DNA from: Planctomycetaceae bacterium
GTDB lineage: Bacteria > Planctomycetota > Planctomycetia > Pirellulales > Thermoguttaceae
DNA: 38,778 nt
Assembly: GCA_012719125.1 (NCBI GenBank)
Contig: JAAYAY010000178.1
Span: 1-38,778, forward strand
Direction: 5' to 3'
The notes under the pieces were generated by a model, which worked only from the letters and a program-made list of their open reading frames with translations, made no database searches and had not been told where the DNA came from. Of the stretch, positions 15,347 to 23,274 are shown piece after piece. The stretch's first letter is position 1. The number at the start of each line of letters is the position of its first letter. A program made the position numbers and the translations under genes.

Positions 15347-16672
15347 TCAAGTCAGTTCCGAAATCAGTTTGATCAGCGGCAGGAACAAGGCGATCACGAT
15401 GAAGCCGACGGCCACGCCGAGGATGATGATCAGCAAAGGTTCCATGAGGGCCATCAGGCCGTCGGTGAGCACTGCGACTTCTTCGTCGTAGGTGTCGGCG
15501 ACCTTGTAGAGCATCGTATCGAGTTCGCCCGTTTCCTCGCCGACGTCGACCATGTTGACGACCATGTCGTCGAGGATGCGGGCGTTGATCTTCATCATAT
15601 ACATGAGGGCCCCGACGGCCGGGACCCAGAAGGTGTACCAGAAGTGGGTCACCGGATGGTAACCCGGCTTGGAGAAGTCCTTAAGGGGCTGCGAGATGGT
15701 TTCGCCTTCGCGGATGGCGTCGAGGGTCTTGGAGAAGAGCCGCTCGAAGACGGCGCTGCCGGAAGTTTCCCGGGTGATTTGCAGGGCTTCGAGAATGGGC
15801 ACGCCGCTGGTCACCAGGGTACCGAGGGTGCGCATGGTTCGGGCCACGATGTTCTTTTCGACCAATTGCCCGAACAGCGGCATTTGTATGAGGAATAGGT
15901 GCCACCCGTAGCGCCCGTGACTGAACTTGCAGCTCAGCGTTATGAATAACCAGATGCCGATGGGGATGCCGGGGATGAGGTACCAGAAGTTGAGGATGCC
16001 GTAGGAGATGGAGACGAGGATGACGGTCATGGCGGGAAGCTCGACGCCGAACTCGTCGAAGATTTTTTGGAAGGCGGGCACGATCTTCATCATGATGAAG
16101 ACCAGGATGCCGGCGGCAAAGGTGACCACGCAGATCGGGTAGATCATGGCGCTTTTGACTTTGCGTTTCAGCGACTCGGACCGTTCCATGAATTCGGCGA
16201 GACGCTGAAGGATGGTTTCGAGGGCACCGCCCGCCTCGCCGGCCTTGATCATGTTGCAGTAGAGCCGGTTGAAGGCCTTGGGCGATTTGGACATGGCCTC
16301 GGAGAGGGTCGCCCCGGATTCGATTTCTTCGCAGACGTCCATGAGGCAGTTGCGGAGTTGCCCGGGTTTGGCCTGCTGCTGGAGGATTCGGAGGCTGCGG
16401 AGAATGGGCAGGCCGGCGTCCTGGAGGATGGACAACTGGCGGGTGAAGGTGGTGAGGGTTTTGGATTTGACCCTTCCGAAGGCGAAGGTTTTTCCGGATT
16501 TTCCGCCTTTCTTCTGGGCGGCGGCTTTTTTGGCTTTCTTCTCCGTGAGCTTGGTCACGAAGTAGCCCATCTGCCGTATCGTTGCCTGAGCTTCCTGCTC
16601 GCTGGAGGCCTCGATCACGTCTTTGATCTCTTGGCCGGTGGCGTCCATGGCCTCGAATTGATAGGTCGGCAT
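15347..16672 (-). CDS. gspF: GspF/PilC inner-membrane platform protein
   Basis: 441 aa, beginning MPTYQFEAMDATGQEIKDVIEA, the standard GspF/PilC opening (xYxYxAxDxxGxxxxG). Two T2SF domains follow: the first around FTRQLSILQDAGLPILRSLRIL (about 85-200), the second around ARTMRTLGTLVTSGVPILEAL (about 285-410). Membrane segments are visible at MIYPICVVTFAAGILVFIMM, ILNFWYLIPGIPIGIWLFI and, at the C-terminus, LIIILGVAVGFIVIALFL. The family platform protein couples the cytoplasmic ATPase to pseudopilin extraction. Length is close to the usual 400-410 aa, with a basic Lys/Ala linker near 60-85. Start: ATG at 16672 with GAGGG eight nt upstream. The longer frame to 16774 would overlap the GspE gene and lacks a binding site. 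Confidence 0.93.
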   Translation of the reverse strand: MPTYQFEAMDATGQEIKDVIEASSEQEAQATIRQMGYFVTKLTEKKAKKAAAQKKGGKSGKTFAFGRVKSKTLTTFTRQLSILQDAGLPILRSLRILQQQAKPGQLRNCLMDVCEEIESGATLSEAMSKSPKAFNRLYCNMIKAGEAGGALETILQRLAEFMERSESLKRKVKSAMIYPICVVTFAAGILVFIMMKIVPAFQKIFDEFGVELPAMTVILVSISYGILNFWYLIPGIPIGIWLFITLSCKFSHGRYGWHLFLIQMPLFGQLVEKNIVARTMRTLGTLVTSGVPILEALQITRETSGSAVFERLFSKTLDAIREGETISQPLKDFSKPGYHPVTHFWYTFWVPAVGALMYMMKINARILDDMVVNMVDVGEETGELDTMLYKVADTYDEEVAVLTDGLMALMEPLLIIILGVAVGFIVIALFLPLIKLISELT

Positions 16673-16757
16673 GGCTTGACCCTCGTTGGTTTCGGCTGGA
16701 GGCAAACGGTTCGCTGCTTCCTGCCTGTCCTGTGCTTTCTCTGGTCTTTTTGTTCGC

Positions 16758-18482
16758 TTATGCCATATGGGCAACGGTTTCGCGGACGACTTCTTCGATG
16801 GTGGTCACGCCGCCGTAGATCTTTTCGAGTCCGGCGTCGCGGAGCGATTTCATGCCGTTTCGATTACAGGCGGAGCGGAGTTGTTCGGTGGAGGCGCCCT
16901 GATTGATCAGTTCGCGGATTTCTTCGTTCACTTCGAGGAACTCGAACAGACCGGTTCGGCCTTTGAAGCCGGTGTTGTTGCAGGCCGGGCATCCGGCGCC
17001 GCGGTAGAAGTGCTTGTCGGCGATGTCGTCGGGGGTGAGTTCGAGGTCGGCGAGCAATTCCATGCTGGGCATGGTTTCTTCGCGGCAGTGTTCGCAGATC
17101 TTCCGGACCAGTCGCTGGGCGAGGATGGCCTCGAGGGTGGCGGTGATCAGGAAGGGGGGCACGCCCATATCGCGGAGCCGGGTGATGGTGCTGGGAGCGT
17201 CGTTGGTGTGGAGCGTGCTGAACACCATGTGGCCGGTGAGCGACGCCTGGACGGCGATTTCGGCCGTTTCGAGGTCGCGGATCTCACCGACGAGGATCTT
17301 GTCGGGATCCTGCCGAAGGATGGAGCGCAGGCACTGGGCGAAGGTGTTTCCGATGGAGGCGTCGATGGGCATCTGGATGATGCCTTCCATGTCGTATTCG
17401 ACCGGGTCCTCGGTGGTGATCAGCTTGTCTTCGATGGTGTTGAGTTCGTTGAGGGCGCCGTACAGGGTAGTCGTCTTTCCGCTCCCGGTGGGACCGGTCA
17501 CCAGCACAATGCCGTTGGGGCGGCGGATGACTTTGCGGAAGTCGCGGAGCATGTCGGGTTCGAGGCCGACCATGCCCATGTCGAGCATGACGACCGAGCG
17601 ATCGAGGATCCGGCAGACGACGCTCTCACCGAACATGGTGGGGAGGACGCTGACGCGGAGGTCGACGGGGTGTCCGCCGACGGTAAGGCGGATGCGTCCG
17701 TCCTGGGGGACGCGGCGTTCGGCGATGTCGAGGTCGGCCATCACCTTGAGGCGGGTGGTAATGGCGAAGGCCAGGTGGCGCGGCGGGGGGACCATTTCGT
17801 AGAGCACGCCGTCGGCACGGATGCGGATCTTGAACTCGGTTTCGAAAGGCTCGAAATGCAAGTCGCTGGCATGGTCGCGAATTCCGAGGAGCAACACCAT
17901 GTTGAGCAACTTGCGCACCGGGGCGCTTTCGGCGAGGGCTTCGACGCTGGTGAGGTCGTGAGTGCCGGCCTTGGCCTCGGCCGCCTCGGCCGCCTTGGCC
18001 AGTTTGACGTCCTTCTCCATGTCGTCGATGAGTCTCTCGACGCTTTCGCCGCTGGCCCCGTAGAAGCGATCGAGGGCGGCGCGGATTTCCTGTTCGGTGG
18101 CGATGCAAGGGCGAATTTCGTAGCCCAGGAAGCTGCGCAACTCGTCGATCACCGAAAGCTTCTGGGGGTTGCAGGTGGCGACGGTGAGGGTGCCGTCCTT
18201 GAAGGCGATGGGGATCACCATGTAGAGCTCGGCCATCGGCTGAGTCAGGTGCGTCAGCACGTCGGGGGCGATCACCATGTCGGTCATGTTGATCACCTGG
18301 AGACCGAACTGCTCGGCCAGCGCCTTGGTGACGTGATCCTCGTTGATCATCCCCATTGCCACGGCGATGTTTCCAAACAATTCACCGGGGCGCGTCTGCT
18401 GTTCCTCCAGCACCGCTTCGAGTTGTCCTTCGGTGATGTGGCCTTGATCCATCAGGATCTGGCCGATTCGACGCATAGCCAT
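16758..18482 (-). CDS. gspE: GspE/PilB assembly ATPase 1
   Basis: 574-aa hexameric secretion ATPase. The N-terminus (RRIGQILMDQGHITEGQL... EQQ... LFGNIAVAMGMI) is an MshEN-type domain and keeps much of the R-(L/I)-G-xx-L...G...L...Q pattern that binds c-di-GMP in MshE/PilB proteins; binding is inference. Then come the N2 domain and the ATPase core: Walker A GPTGSGKTTT near 328-337, Asp box TTEDPVEYDMEGI, RQDPDKILVGEIRD near 390-402, His box STLHTND, and a zinc tetracysteine KICEHC ... GCPACNNTG near 461-500. All catalytic motifs look intact. Start: ATG at 18482, or an in-frame ATG two codons later; neither has a Shine-Dalgarno, because the upstream gap is a heptamer array. It follows pilT and precedes gspF. 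Confidence 0.93.
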   Translation of the reverse strand: MAMRRIGQILMDQGHITEGQLEAVLEEQQTRPGELFGNIAVAMGMINEDHVTKALAEQFGLQVINMTDMVIAPDVLTHLTQPMAELYMVIPIAFKDGTLTVATCNPQKLSVIDELRSFLGYEIRPCIATEQEIRAALDRFYGASGESVERLIDDMEKDVKLAKAAEAAEAKAGTHDLTSVEALAESAPVRKLLNMVLLLGIRDHASDLHFEPFETEFKIRIRADGVLYEMVPPPRHLAFAITTRLKVMADLDIAERRVPQDGRIRLTVGGHPVDLRVSVLPTMFGESVVCRILDRSVVMLDMGMVGLEPDMLRDFRKVIRRPNGIVLVTGPTGSGKTTTLYGALNELNTIEDKLITTEDPVEYDMEGIIQMPIDASIGNTFAQCLRSILRQDPDKILVGEIRDLETAEIAVQASLTGHMVFSTLHTNDAPSTITRLRDMGVPPFLITATLEAILAQRLVRKICEHCREETMPSMELLADLELTPDDIADKHFYRGAGCPACNNTGFKGRTGLFEFLEVNEEIRELINQGASTEQLRSACNRNGMKSLRDAGLEKIYGGVTTIEEVVRETVAHMA

Positions 18483-18485
18483 GGG

Positions 18486-18537
18486 AGTCAGCAGTCAGGG
18501 TTCAGGGTTCAGGGTTCAGTTCACGGCTCATAGCTCA
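18486..18537. repeat. Mixed TGA-heptamer array between pilT and gspE
   Basis: Read on the minus strand from the pilT stop codon: TGAGCTA, TGAGCCG, TGAAC, TGAACCC three times, TGACTGC, TGACTCC. The pilT stop TGA is itself the first unit. Eight TGA triplets fall at 7-base steps (one 5-base step), giving stops in every frame. It ends 3 bp before the gspE ATG. Confidence 0.9.
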
Positions 18538-19635
18538 ATTCGCATCTTCTTCGCTTTCGAGGATACCGCGTTTGGCCTGGGCGATCTTGGCCGCGAGTTC
18601 CTCGGCCATGTTGGCTTTGATCAGGGCTTCCTTCTCGTCGACGATCCCGTCGCGCCAGAGCTTGAACAGGTGGTCGTCGAGCAACTGCATGCCGAGCTTG
18701 TGGCCCGTCTGGATCGCCGAGTTGATACGGAAGGTCTTGTTCTCACGGATCAGGTTGGCGATGGCGGGGGTCACCACGAGCATTTCGTAGGCCGCGATGC
18801 GCCCGCCGGAGATTTTGGGCAACAGGGCCTGGGAAAGGATGGCGATAATGGAGGTCGACAACTGGGTGCGGATCTGGTCCTGCTGGTTGGTGGGAAAGAC
18901 GTCGATGATACGGTTGACGGTACCCTGGGCCCCGGTCGTGTGGAGGGTGCCGAATACGATGTGGCCGGTTTCGGCCGCGGTGATAGCGGCCTCGATCGTT
19001 TCCAGGTCTCGCATTTCGCCGACGAGGATGACGTCGGGGTCTTGACGCAAGGCGCGCCGAATCGCCTCGGCGAAGGAAGGCACGTCGACGCCGACCTCGC
19101 GCTGGTTGACCGTCGATTTTTTGTGGTAGTGGTAGAACTCGATCGGGTCCTCGATGGTGATGATGTGGTGATCGACGGTCTGGTTCAGGTAGTCGATGCA
19201 AGCGGCCAGCGTGGTCGACTTGCCCGAGCCCGTCGGGCCGGTCACCAGCACCAGCCCGCGAGGCCGGTGAAGCAATTCCTTGAGGGCCGGCGGAGTGCCC
19301 AGTTGTTCCATGCTCAGCAAATCGTTGGGGATCTGCCGCAAGACCATGCCGGTGTAGCCGCGTTGTTTGAACACGGAGACACGGAACCGGGCCCTGTCGC
19401 CGAAGGCAAAGCCGAAGTCGGCGCTTCCCTGCTCCTGCAATTCCTGCTGGCAGCGTTCGGGCGTGATGCTCTTCATCAGAGCAACCGTATCCTCCGGCTC
19501 AAGGGTCTTGGTCTCGAGTTTGACCAAGCGTCCGTGCAGCCGTAGAACGGGCGGCTGCCCGACGGCAATGTGCAAGTCGCTCGCGTTACGGTTGACCACC
19601 GTAAGCAGCAGTTTGTCGATAAGGATCGTCCCCAT
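18535..19635 (-). CDS. pilT: PilT-type retraction ATPase
   Basis: 366 aa with PilT hallmarks. The N-terminal PAS-like domain opens with [21 protein letters not shown]. Walker [11 protein letters not shown] lies near 132-141, the Asp box [11 protein letters not shown] follows, [14 protein letters not shown] is near 196-209, and the His box [20 protein letters not shown] is present. The C-terminal signature [21 protein letters not shown] corresponds to the AIRNLIRE...QTG motif specific to PilT. Length matches the family (about 345-370). PilT depolymerises type IV pili; its presence beside T2SS-type pseudopilins is unusual. Start: ATG at 19635 with AGGG about ten nt upstream. 442 bp separate it from the upstream ATPase gene, so an internal promoter is possible. 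Confidence 0.95.
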   Translation of the reverse strand: MGTILIDKLLLTVVNRNASDLHIAVGQPPVLRLHGRLVKLETKTLEPEDTVALMKSITPERCQQELQEQGSADFGFAFGDRARFRVSVFKQRGYTGMVLRQIPNDLLSMEQLGTPPALKELLHRPRGLVLVTGPTGSGKSTTLAACIDYLNQTVDHHIITIEDPIEFYHYHKKSTVNQREVGVDVPSFAEAIRRALRQDPDVILVGEMRDLETIEAAITAAETGHIVFGTLHTTGAQGTVNRIIDVFPTNQQDQIRTQLSTSIIAILSQALLPKISGGRIAAYEMLVVTPAIANLIRENKTFRINSAIQTGHKLGMQLLDDHLFKLWRDGIVDEKEALIKANMAEELAAKIAQAKRGILESEEDAN

Positions 19636-20077
19636 AGAGCATAACCCTACGCGGGCGCGCCCCCCTGTGCGGGGACGCTGTGACTCAGATTAGTTTGAGG
19701 CCCGCATGGCTGGGCACCACGCTCGGTATCCGTTCCAAGGTGGTACGAGTTTCTGGATTCGGGCGCCCAGCCGCTCGTGCGGCCGCAGCGCACGAGCGAG
19801 AGTCCTCCGACTCTTCACGCGCCACGATTATTTCGGTTCGGTTGTCTCGACGCCAGAAAAAACGGCATTCGTCCCCTCTGGCGGGTGGGTTGTTATCTCT
19901 TTGGTGGTCTGGCGTCGCTAATCATTTCCAAGTTCAAGCCGGCTGGATTGCGTCCTGGCTCTCGCCGAAGGGAACGTGTCATCCGGCAGGTTTGCACAAG
20001 CACTCGCCACCAAATATCTGCCTGACACCCAACCTGGCTGGCAGGAGCGGCCTGGCAGGCGAGCGTAGGCACGTCAC
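19636..20077. other. 442-bp non-coding gap with nested inverted repeats
   Basis: No convincing gene was found; the plus-strand frames here lack a ribosome binding site and family features. It holds an 8-bp inverted repeat GGCTGGGC (19708-19715) / GCCCAGCC (19765-19772), a following perfect hairpin (19772-19798), and a smaller one (19799-19814). Near 20035-20065 CTGGCAGG occurs twice. I saw no good sigma70 promoter for pilT. Confidence 0.5.
19772..19814. repeat. Paired hairpins upstream of pilT
   Basis: CGCTCGTGC (19772-19780) and GCACGAGCG (19790-19798) form a 9-bp perfect stem. It is followed at once by AGAGTC (19799-19804) / GACTCT (19809-19814), 6 bp with a 4-nt loop. The second stem shares the GAGTC/GACTC theme with the 30-bp repeats at 1222-1286. 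It may be a dispersed element or a transcript-processing or terminator structure after the upstream ATPase gene. Confidence 0.7.
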
Positions 20078-21787
20078 TCAGTGATCTGCCATTTTGGCAA
20101 CCCGAGCAACCTCCTCGACGGTGGTAATTCCCTGGCAGGCCTTGCGCAGGCCATCCACATAAAGCGTGCTCATGCCTTCGCTTACTGCAGCACGGCGGAT
20201 TTCGCTCGCAGGTGCTTCGTTGAAGGTGAGCTCGCGCACGGCGGTGCTCATCAGCATCAGCTCAAAAATGGCCCTGCGGCCCCGGAATCCGCTATGCCCG
20301 CAAGCGGTGCAGCCCTTCCCCCTCATAAAGGTCGCTTTTTCGGCCATCTCGGGTGGAACGCCGGCCGACTCCAAGACCGCGTCACTGGGTCGATAGAGCT
20401 CTTTGCATTTCTGGCAAACGACACGGACCAGGCGCTGGGCCATGATGGCCACGACGCTGCTTGAGACGAGATAGGAGGCGACTCCCATGTCGATGAGACG
20501 TGTAACAGCACTGGGCGCATCGTTCGTATGTAGAGTACTGAATACCAAGTGTCCAGTCAGAGAGGCTTGGATACCCATCTGTGCGGTCTCAAGGTCTCGC
20601 ATCTCTCCGACTAGAATGATGTTCGGGGCTTGACGTAGCATGGCGCGAATCACGCGTGCGAAGTCGAGGCCGATGCTGTGCTTGATTTCAACCTGGTTGA
20701 TGCCGGGAAGGTAGTACTCCACCGGGTCCTCGGCGGTGATGATCTTGCGGTCGGGGGTGTTGAGTTCGTTCAAGGCCGCATAGAGCGAGGTGGTTTTTCC
20801 CGATCCCGTGGGCCCGGTGACGAGGATGATTCCATTGGGCCGGGCTATGAGGCCTTTGAAAATCTTGTAGTTGGCTTCGTCGAAACCGAGCTCCCGCAGA
20901 CCCACCTTGATGCTGTCTTTGTCCAGAATCCGCATGACGACGGACTGCCCATGATTGGTGGGTATGACACTCACCCGAAGGTCCAGTTCCTTCTCGCCAA
21001 TGGTGATCTTGATGCGACCATCCTGGGTTCGACGACGTTCGGCGATGTCGAGTTTGGAGAGAATCTTGATACGGGACAGGAGCGCGCCCTGCAACCTTTT
21101 TGGGGGGCTGTCGCGTTCGATGAGAACGCCGTCAATGCGGTAGCGAATGCGGATGCGATCCTCGAATGGTTCGACATGGATGTCGGATGCTCGCAGCTTG
21201 ACGGCCTCGCTGATGAGCAGGTGAACGAGCCGGACGATAGGCGCGGCCGAGTCGTCGATCGCCTCCTTCCCGCTAATGCGATCGTCGTCGGTTTCGGTGA
21301 AGTCGATGGCCGTATCGGTGAATTCCTGGAGCAAATGGTCGGCACTTTCGCCCACGGTTTGCCCGTAGTGGCGGTTGATCGACTCGACAATGGCATCTCT
21401 CGGAGCCAACACAGGCTCAATGGGGCGATTGAGGATGAAGCGGAGTTTTTCGAAGGTCTCGAAATCGTCGGGGTCGCTGACGACGACCTTCAGGCTGCCA
21501 TCCTCGTCTGCCAGGGGGAGAATCGCGTTTTCGCGAGCGACGGACTCCGGAACCAGTTCGATGACCGAGGGAGACACCGTGACGTCGGCCAGCCGGATGT
21601 ATTCAAGGCCATGCTGCTCGGCCATCGCCTTGGCGACGTCGTCGCCCGAGACATACCCGAGTCGATCGAGGGCCTCGGGCAGCTTCATGTCCGACTGCCG
21701 GGCCATCTGTTCGGCTTCGGAAAGCTGGTCAGGCCCCACGATCCCTTGGGAAATGAGGATTTCGGTCCAATGCTTCTTCTTGGCCAT
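20078..21787 (-). CDS. PilB/GspE-type assembly ATPase 2
   Basis: 569 aa, first gene of the operon. The MshEN-like N-terminus (WTEILISQGIVGPDQLSEAEQ) has Trp-Thr-Glu where the R-L-G of the c-di-GMP motif is expected, so nucleotide sensing is doubtful. Core motifs: Walker A GPTGSGKTTS near 323-332, Asp box TAEDPVEYYLPGINQVE, Walker B region [14 protein letters not shown] near 383-396, STLHTNDAPSAVTRL, and a tetracysteine CQKC ... GCTACGHSG near 455-497. The usual RQDPD is RQAPN, while the other two ATPases in the operon keep RQDPD. Start: ATG at 21787 with GGGAG six nt upstream; a further in-frame start nine codons upstream has none. It may power the same pseudopilus as GspE or a separate one. 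Confidence 0.9.
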   Translation of the reverse strand: MAKKKHWTEILISQGIVGPDQLSEAEQMARQSDMKLPEALDRLGYVSGDDVAKAMAEQHGLEYIRLADVTVSPSVIELVPESVARENAILPLADEDGSLKVVVSDPDDFETFEKLRFILNRPIEPVLAPRDAIVESINRHYGQTVGESADHLLQEFTDTAIDFTETDDDRISGKEAIDDSAAPIVRLVHLLISEAVKLRASDIHVEPFEDRIRIRYRIDGVLIERDSPPKRLQGALLSRIKILSKLDIAERRRTQDGRIKITIGEKELDLRVSVIPTNHGQSVVMRILDKDSIKVGLRELGFDEANYKIFKGLIARPNGIILVTGPTGSGKTTSLYAALNELNTPDRKIITAEDPVEYYLPGINQVEIKHSIGLDFARVIRAMLRQAPNIILVGEMRDLETAQMGIQASLTGHLVFSTLHTNDAPSAVTRLIDMGVASYLVSSSVVAIMAQRLVRVVCQKCKELYRPSDAVLESAGVPPEMAEKATFMRGKGCTACGHSGFRGRRAIFELMLMSTAVRELTFNEAPASEIRRAAVSEGMSTLYVDGLRKACQGITTVEEVARVAKMADH

Positions 21788-21869
21788 TAGCGACTCCCGC
21801 CGGCGGACATGCACGTTTGCGAGCGAAGATCTGAGGTGCCAAGATTTTCGCTAAATCCTGACTATGTCT

Positions 21870-21898
21870 AGGCTAATGCTCCGGAAAGTCCATGTCAA
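21870..21898 (-). promoter_or_regulatory. Candidate sigma70 promoter of the pseudopilin operon
   Basis: On the minus strand, TTGACA (21893-21898, perfect -35) is followed by a 17-bp spacer and TAGCCT (21870-21875), which matches the TATAAT consensus at the key first, second and last positions. This predicts a leader of about 75-80 nt before the ATG at 21787. It lies in the 277-bp gap shared with the divergent porin gene. Confidence 0.5.
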
Positions 21899-22004
21899 CT
21901 AAAGAGTGAAGCTGGCGACGCAAGCCCGATGCCGAGTAGCGGGTTGGCCCGGTCCAACAGAGGAGAAATAGCCCGATGTGGGGGAATTCGAGGATGGTCT
22001 GCGA

Positions 22005-22033
22005 TTGACAGCACGGCGGGTGTTCAAGATAAT
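22005..22033 (+). promoter_or_regulatory. Near-consensus sigma70 promoter of the porin gene
   Basis: TTGACA (22005-22010), a 17-bp spacer, then GATAAT (22028-22033; 5 of 6 to TATAAT). Transcription would start near 22040, leaving a leader of about 25 nt before the GTG at 22065. This also rules out translation from the in-frame ATG at 21978, which lies upstream of the promoter. Confidence 0.7.
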
Positions 22034-22051
22034 CCCCCGCCCGCATTTGCC

Positions 22052-22067
22052 AGGAGAAGTCTCAGTG
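22052..22067 (+). promoter_or_regulatory. Ribosome binding site deciding the porin GTG start
   Basis: AGGAG at 22052-22056, eight bases, then GTG at 22065-22067. The next in-frame ATG (22077) is 20 bases from this site, too far for normal spacing. Confidence 0.7.
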
Positions 22068-23249
22068 CCGCCAGCGATGGATGTCAGCAGCGAGGTCCTT
22101 CGGCGAAACAAATCGCCTGGGGTCGCGGTCTGTCTCGCCCGGCGTGCCTGCCCGGCTCATTGTCTTCTGCTTGGGGCGGTTCTGCTGCAACTTGGCATCT
22201 GGAACGCCACACTTGTTGCCCAAGATTTCTTCGTTCTTGGCCAGTCCCCCAGCGGCCCTCTCCTCGACGACGGGGAGCCGGGGAGTTGGCTGGACGGCGT
22301 GCCGGACCCAGTCGCGACGGAAGGCTTTCCCGGCAGGGCGGTCGGCGGGAGTTTCGCCGAGAACGCTCGCCTTGCAGGCTCGCCTCTCGTCTCCTCCGGG
22401 AACGCCTATTCAACGGACTTGGATGGCGGCGGTATCTACGGAGCAAGGGGCCCTTGTCCCCAGTGCGGAAACTCCTCATTGGTCGCCTGCCCGGCCTGCT
22501 CACCGGCGGCTGAGGTTTGCGACGAGGGTATCTTCCCTTCCGGAATCGCAGGCCTCCAGGGGCTGACCGCCCATGGACCGATCGCCGGATGCCGCGAGTT
22601 GCTGCAGCCCACGACGCACGAGAGCTGGCTCTTTCGCCCCTTGAATGCCGGCTGGTTCATGGGGTTCATGCAGGGAAACGAACTGGTCGAGAATTGGGTC
22701 GGCCAGGAGCAGGGGTTCTTCGGCGGTTACCGGTTCGGATGGGATTTCGACCCGTACTGGGGATGCGAGACCCGGTTCGGCTTCGCCTCGGTTGAGCTCA
22801 GCGATTCGGATCGTGCTGTGGCGGCCCAACAGGCCGCGGATGAGGCCGACGGTTTTACGCCCGACGACTCCTGGTACCATCGGTTCGAAAGGCGCCGAGA
22901 CAGCGGCGTGCGTCTCTGGGACGTGGAGATGCTCTACTACCCCTTTGGCGACACCCAACTTCGCCCCTACTTTTTGCTCGGCTTGGGCACGGCCCGAGTC
23001 GACTTTATGGATCGCCTCTCGGATCGCCGCATCAAATCGGTCCTCGGGATGCCGATCGCCCTGGGCTTCAAGTATCGGCTGCGCGACTGGCTGGCCGTGC
23101 GGTTTGAAGCGACCGACAATTTCATTGCCGGAGCAGGGAGCGGCTTCAAGAACCTGCACAATTTCTCGTTGACGGCAGGCATGGAAGTCCGCTTCGGCGG
23201 AACGCGCACGGCCTACTGGCCCTACTATCCCGGGCGGCACTACTGGTGA
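22065..23249 (+). CDS. Outer-membrane beta-barrel (porin-like) protein with CxxC pairs
   Basis: 394 aa from a GTG start set by the AGGAG site and the promoter at 22005. A hydrophobic export signal (CLLLGAVLLQLGIW, about residues 33-46) is probably cleaved after ...TLVA. A Gly/Pro-rich region follows with CPQC and CPAC (about 131-134 and 142-145), a pair of cysteine knuckles. The C-terminal 200 residues alternate polar and aromatic/hydrophobic residues in beta-strand style (GFFGGYRFGWDFDPYWGCETRF; RPYFLLGLGTARVDF; FSLTAGMEVRFGG), as in OmpA-like 8-stranded barrels. The protein ends in aromatic-rich sequence (RHYW). Planctomycetes have families of such barrels; no specific ligand can be named. 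A 36-codon coiled-coil gene follows 25 bp downstream, probably co-transcribed. Divergent from the pseudopilin operon. Confidence 0.75.
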   Translation: MPPAMDVSSEVLRRNKSPGVAVCLARRACPAHCLLLGAVLLQLGIWNATLVAQDFFVLGQSPSGPLLDDGEPGSWLDGVPDPVATEGFPGRAVGGSFAENARLAGSPLVSSGNAYSTDLDGGGIYGARGPCPQCGNSSLVACPACSPAAEVCDEGIFPSGIAGLQGLTAHGPIAGCRELLQPTTHESWLFRPLNAGWFMGFMQGNELVENWVGQEQGFFGGYRFGWDFDPYWGCETRFGFASVELSDSDRAVAAQQAADEADGFTPDDSWYHRFERRRDSGVRLWDVEMLYYPFGDTQLRPYFLLGLGTARVDFMDRLSDRRIKSVLGMPIALGFKYRLRDWLAVRFEATDNFIAGAGSGFKNLHNFSLTAGMEVRFGGTRTAYWPYYPGRHYW

Positions 23250-23274
23250 GTTGCTCACGCATTTGGAGCGAACC

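Noticed and set aside
16686-18533. Plus-strand 615-aa open frame opposite gspE
   Set aside because: The complement encodes an intact secretion ATPase; the His/Asp/Gly-rich translation is an antisense shadow.
19680-20084. Plus-strand 134-aa open frame in the pilT upstream gap
   Set aside because: No ribosome binding site, compositionally like non-coding DNA, crosses several inverted repeats and overlaps the end of the upstream ATPase gene.
21978-22064. Upstream ATG start for the porin
   Set aside because: It lies before the predicted promoter (22005-22033); the GTG at 22065 has a well-placed AGGAG and still precedes the signal peptide.
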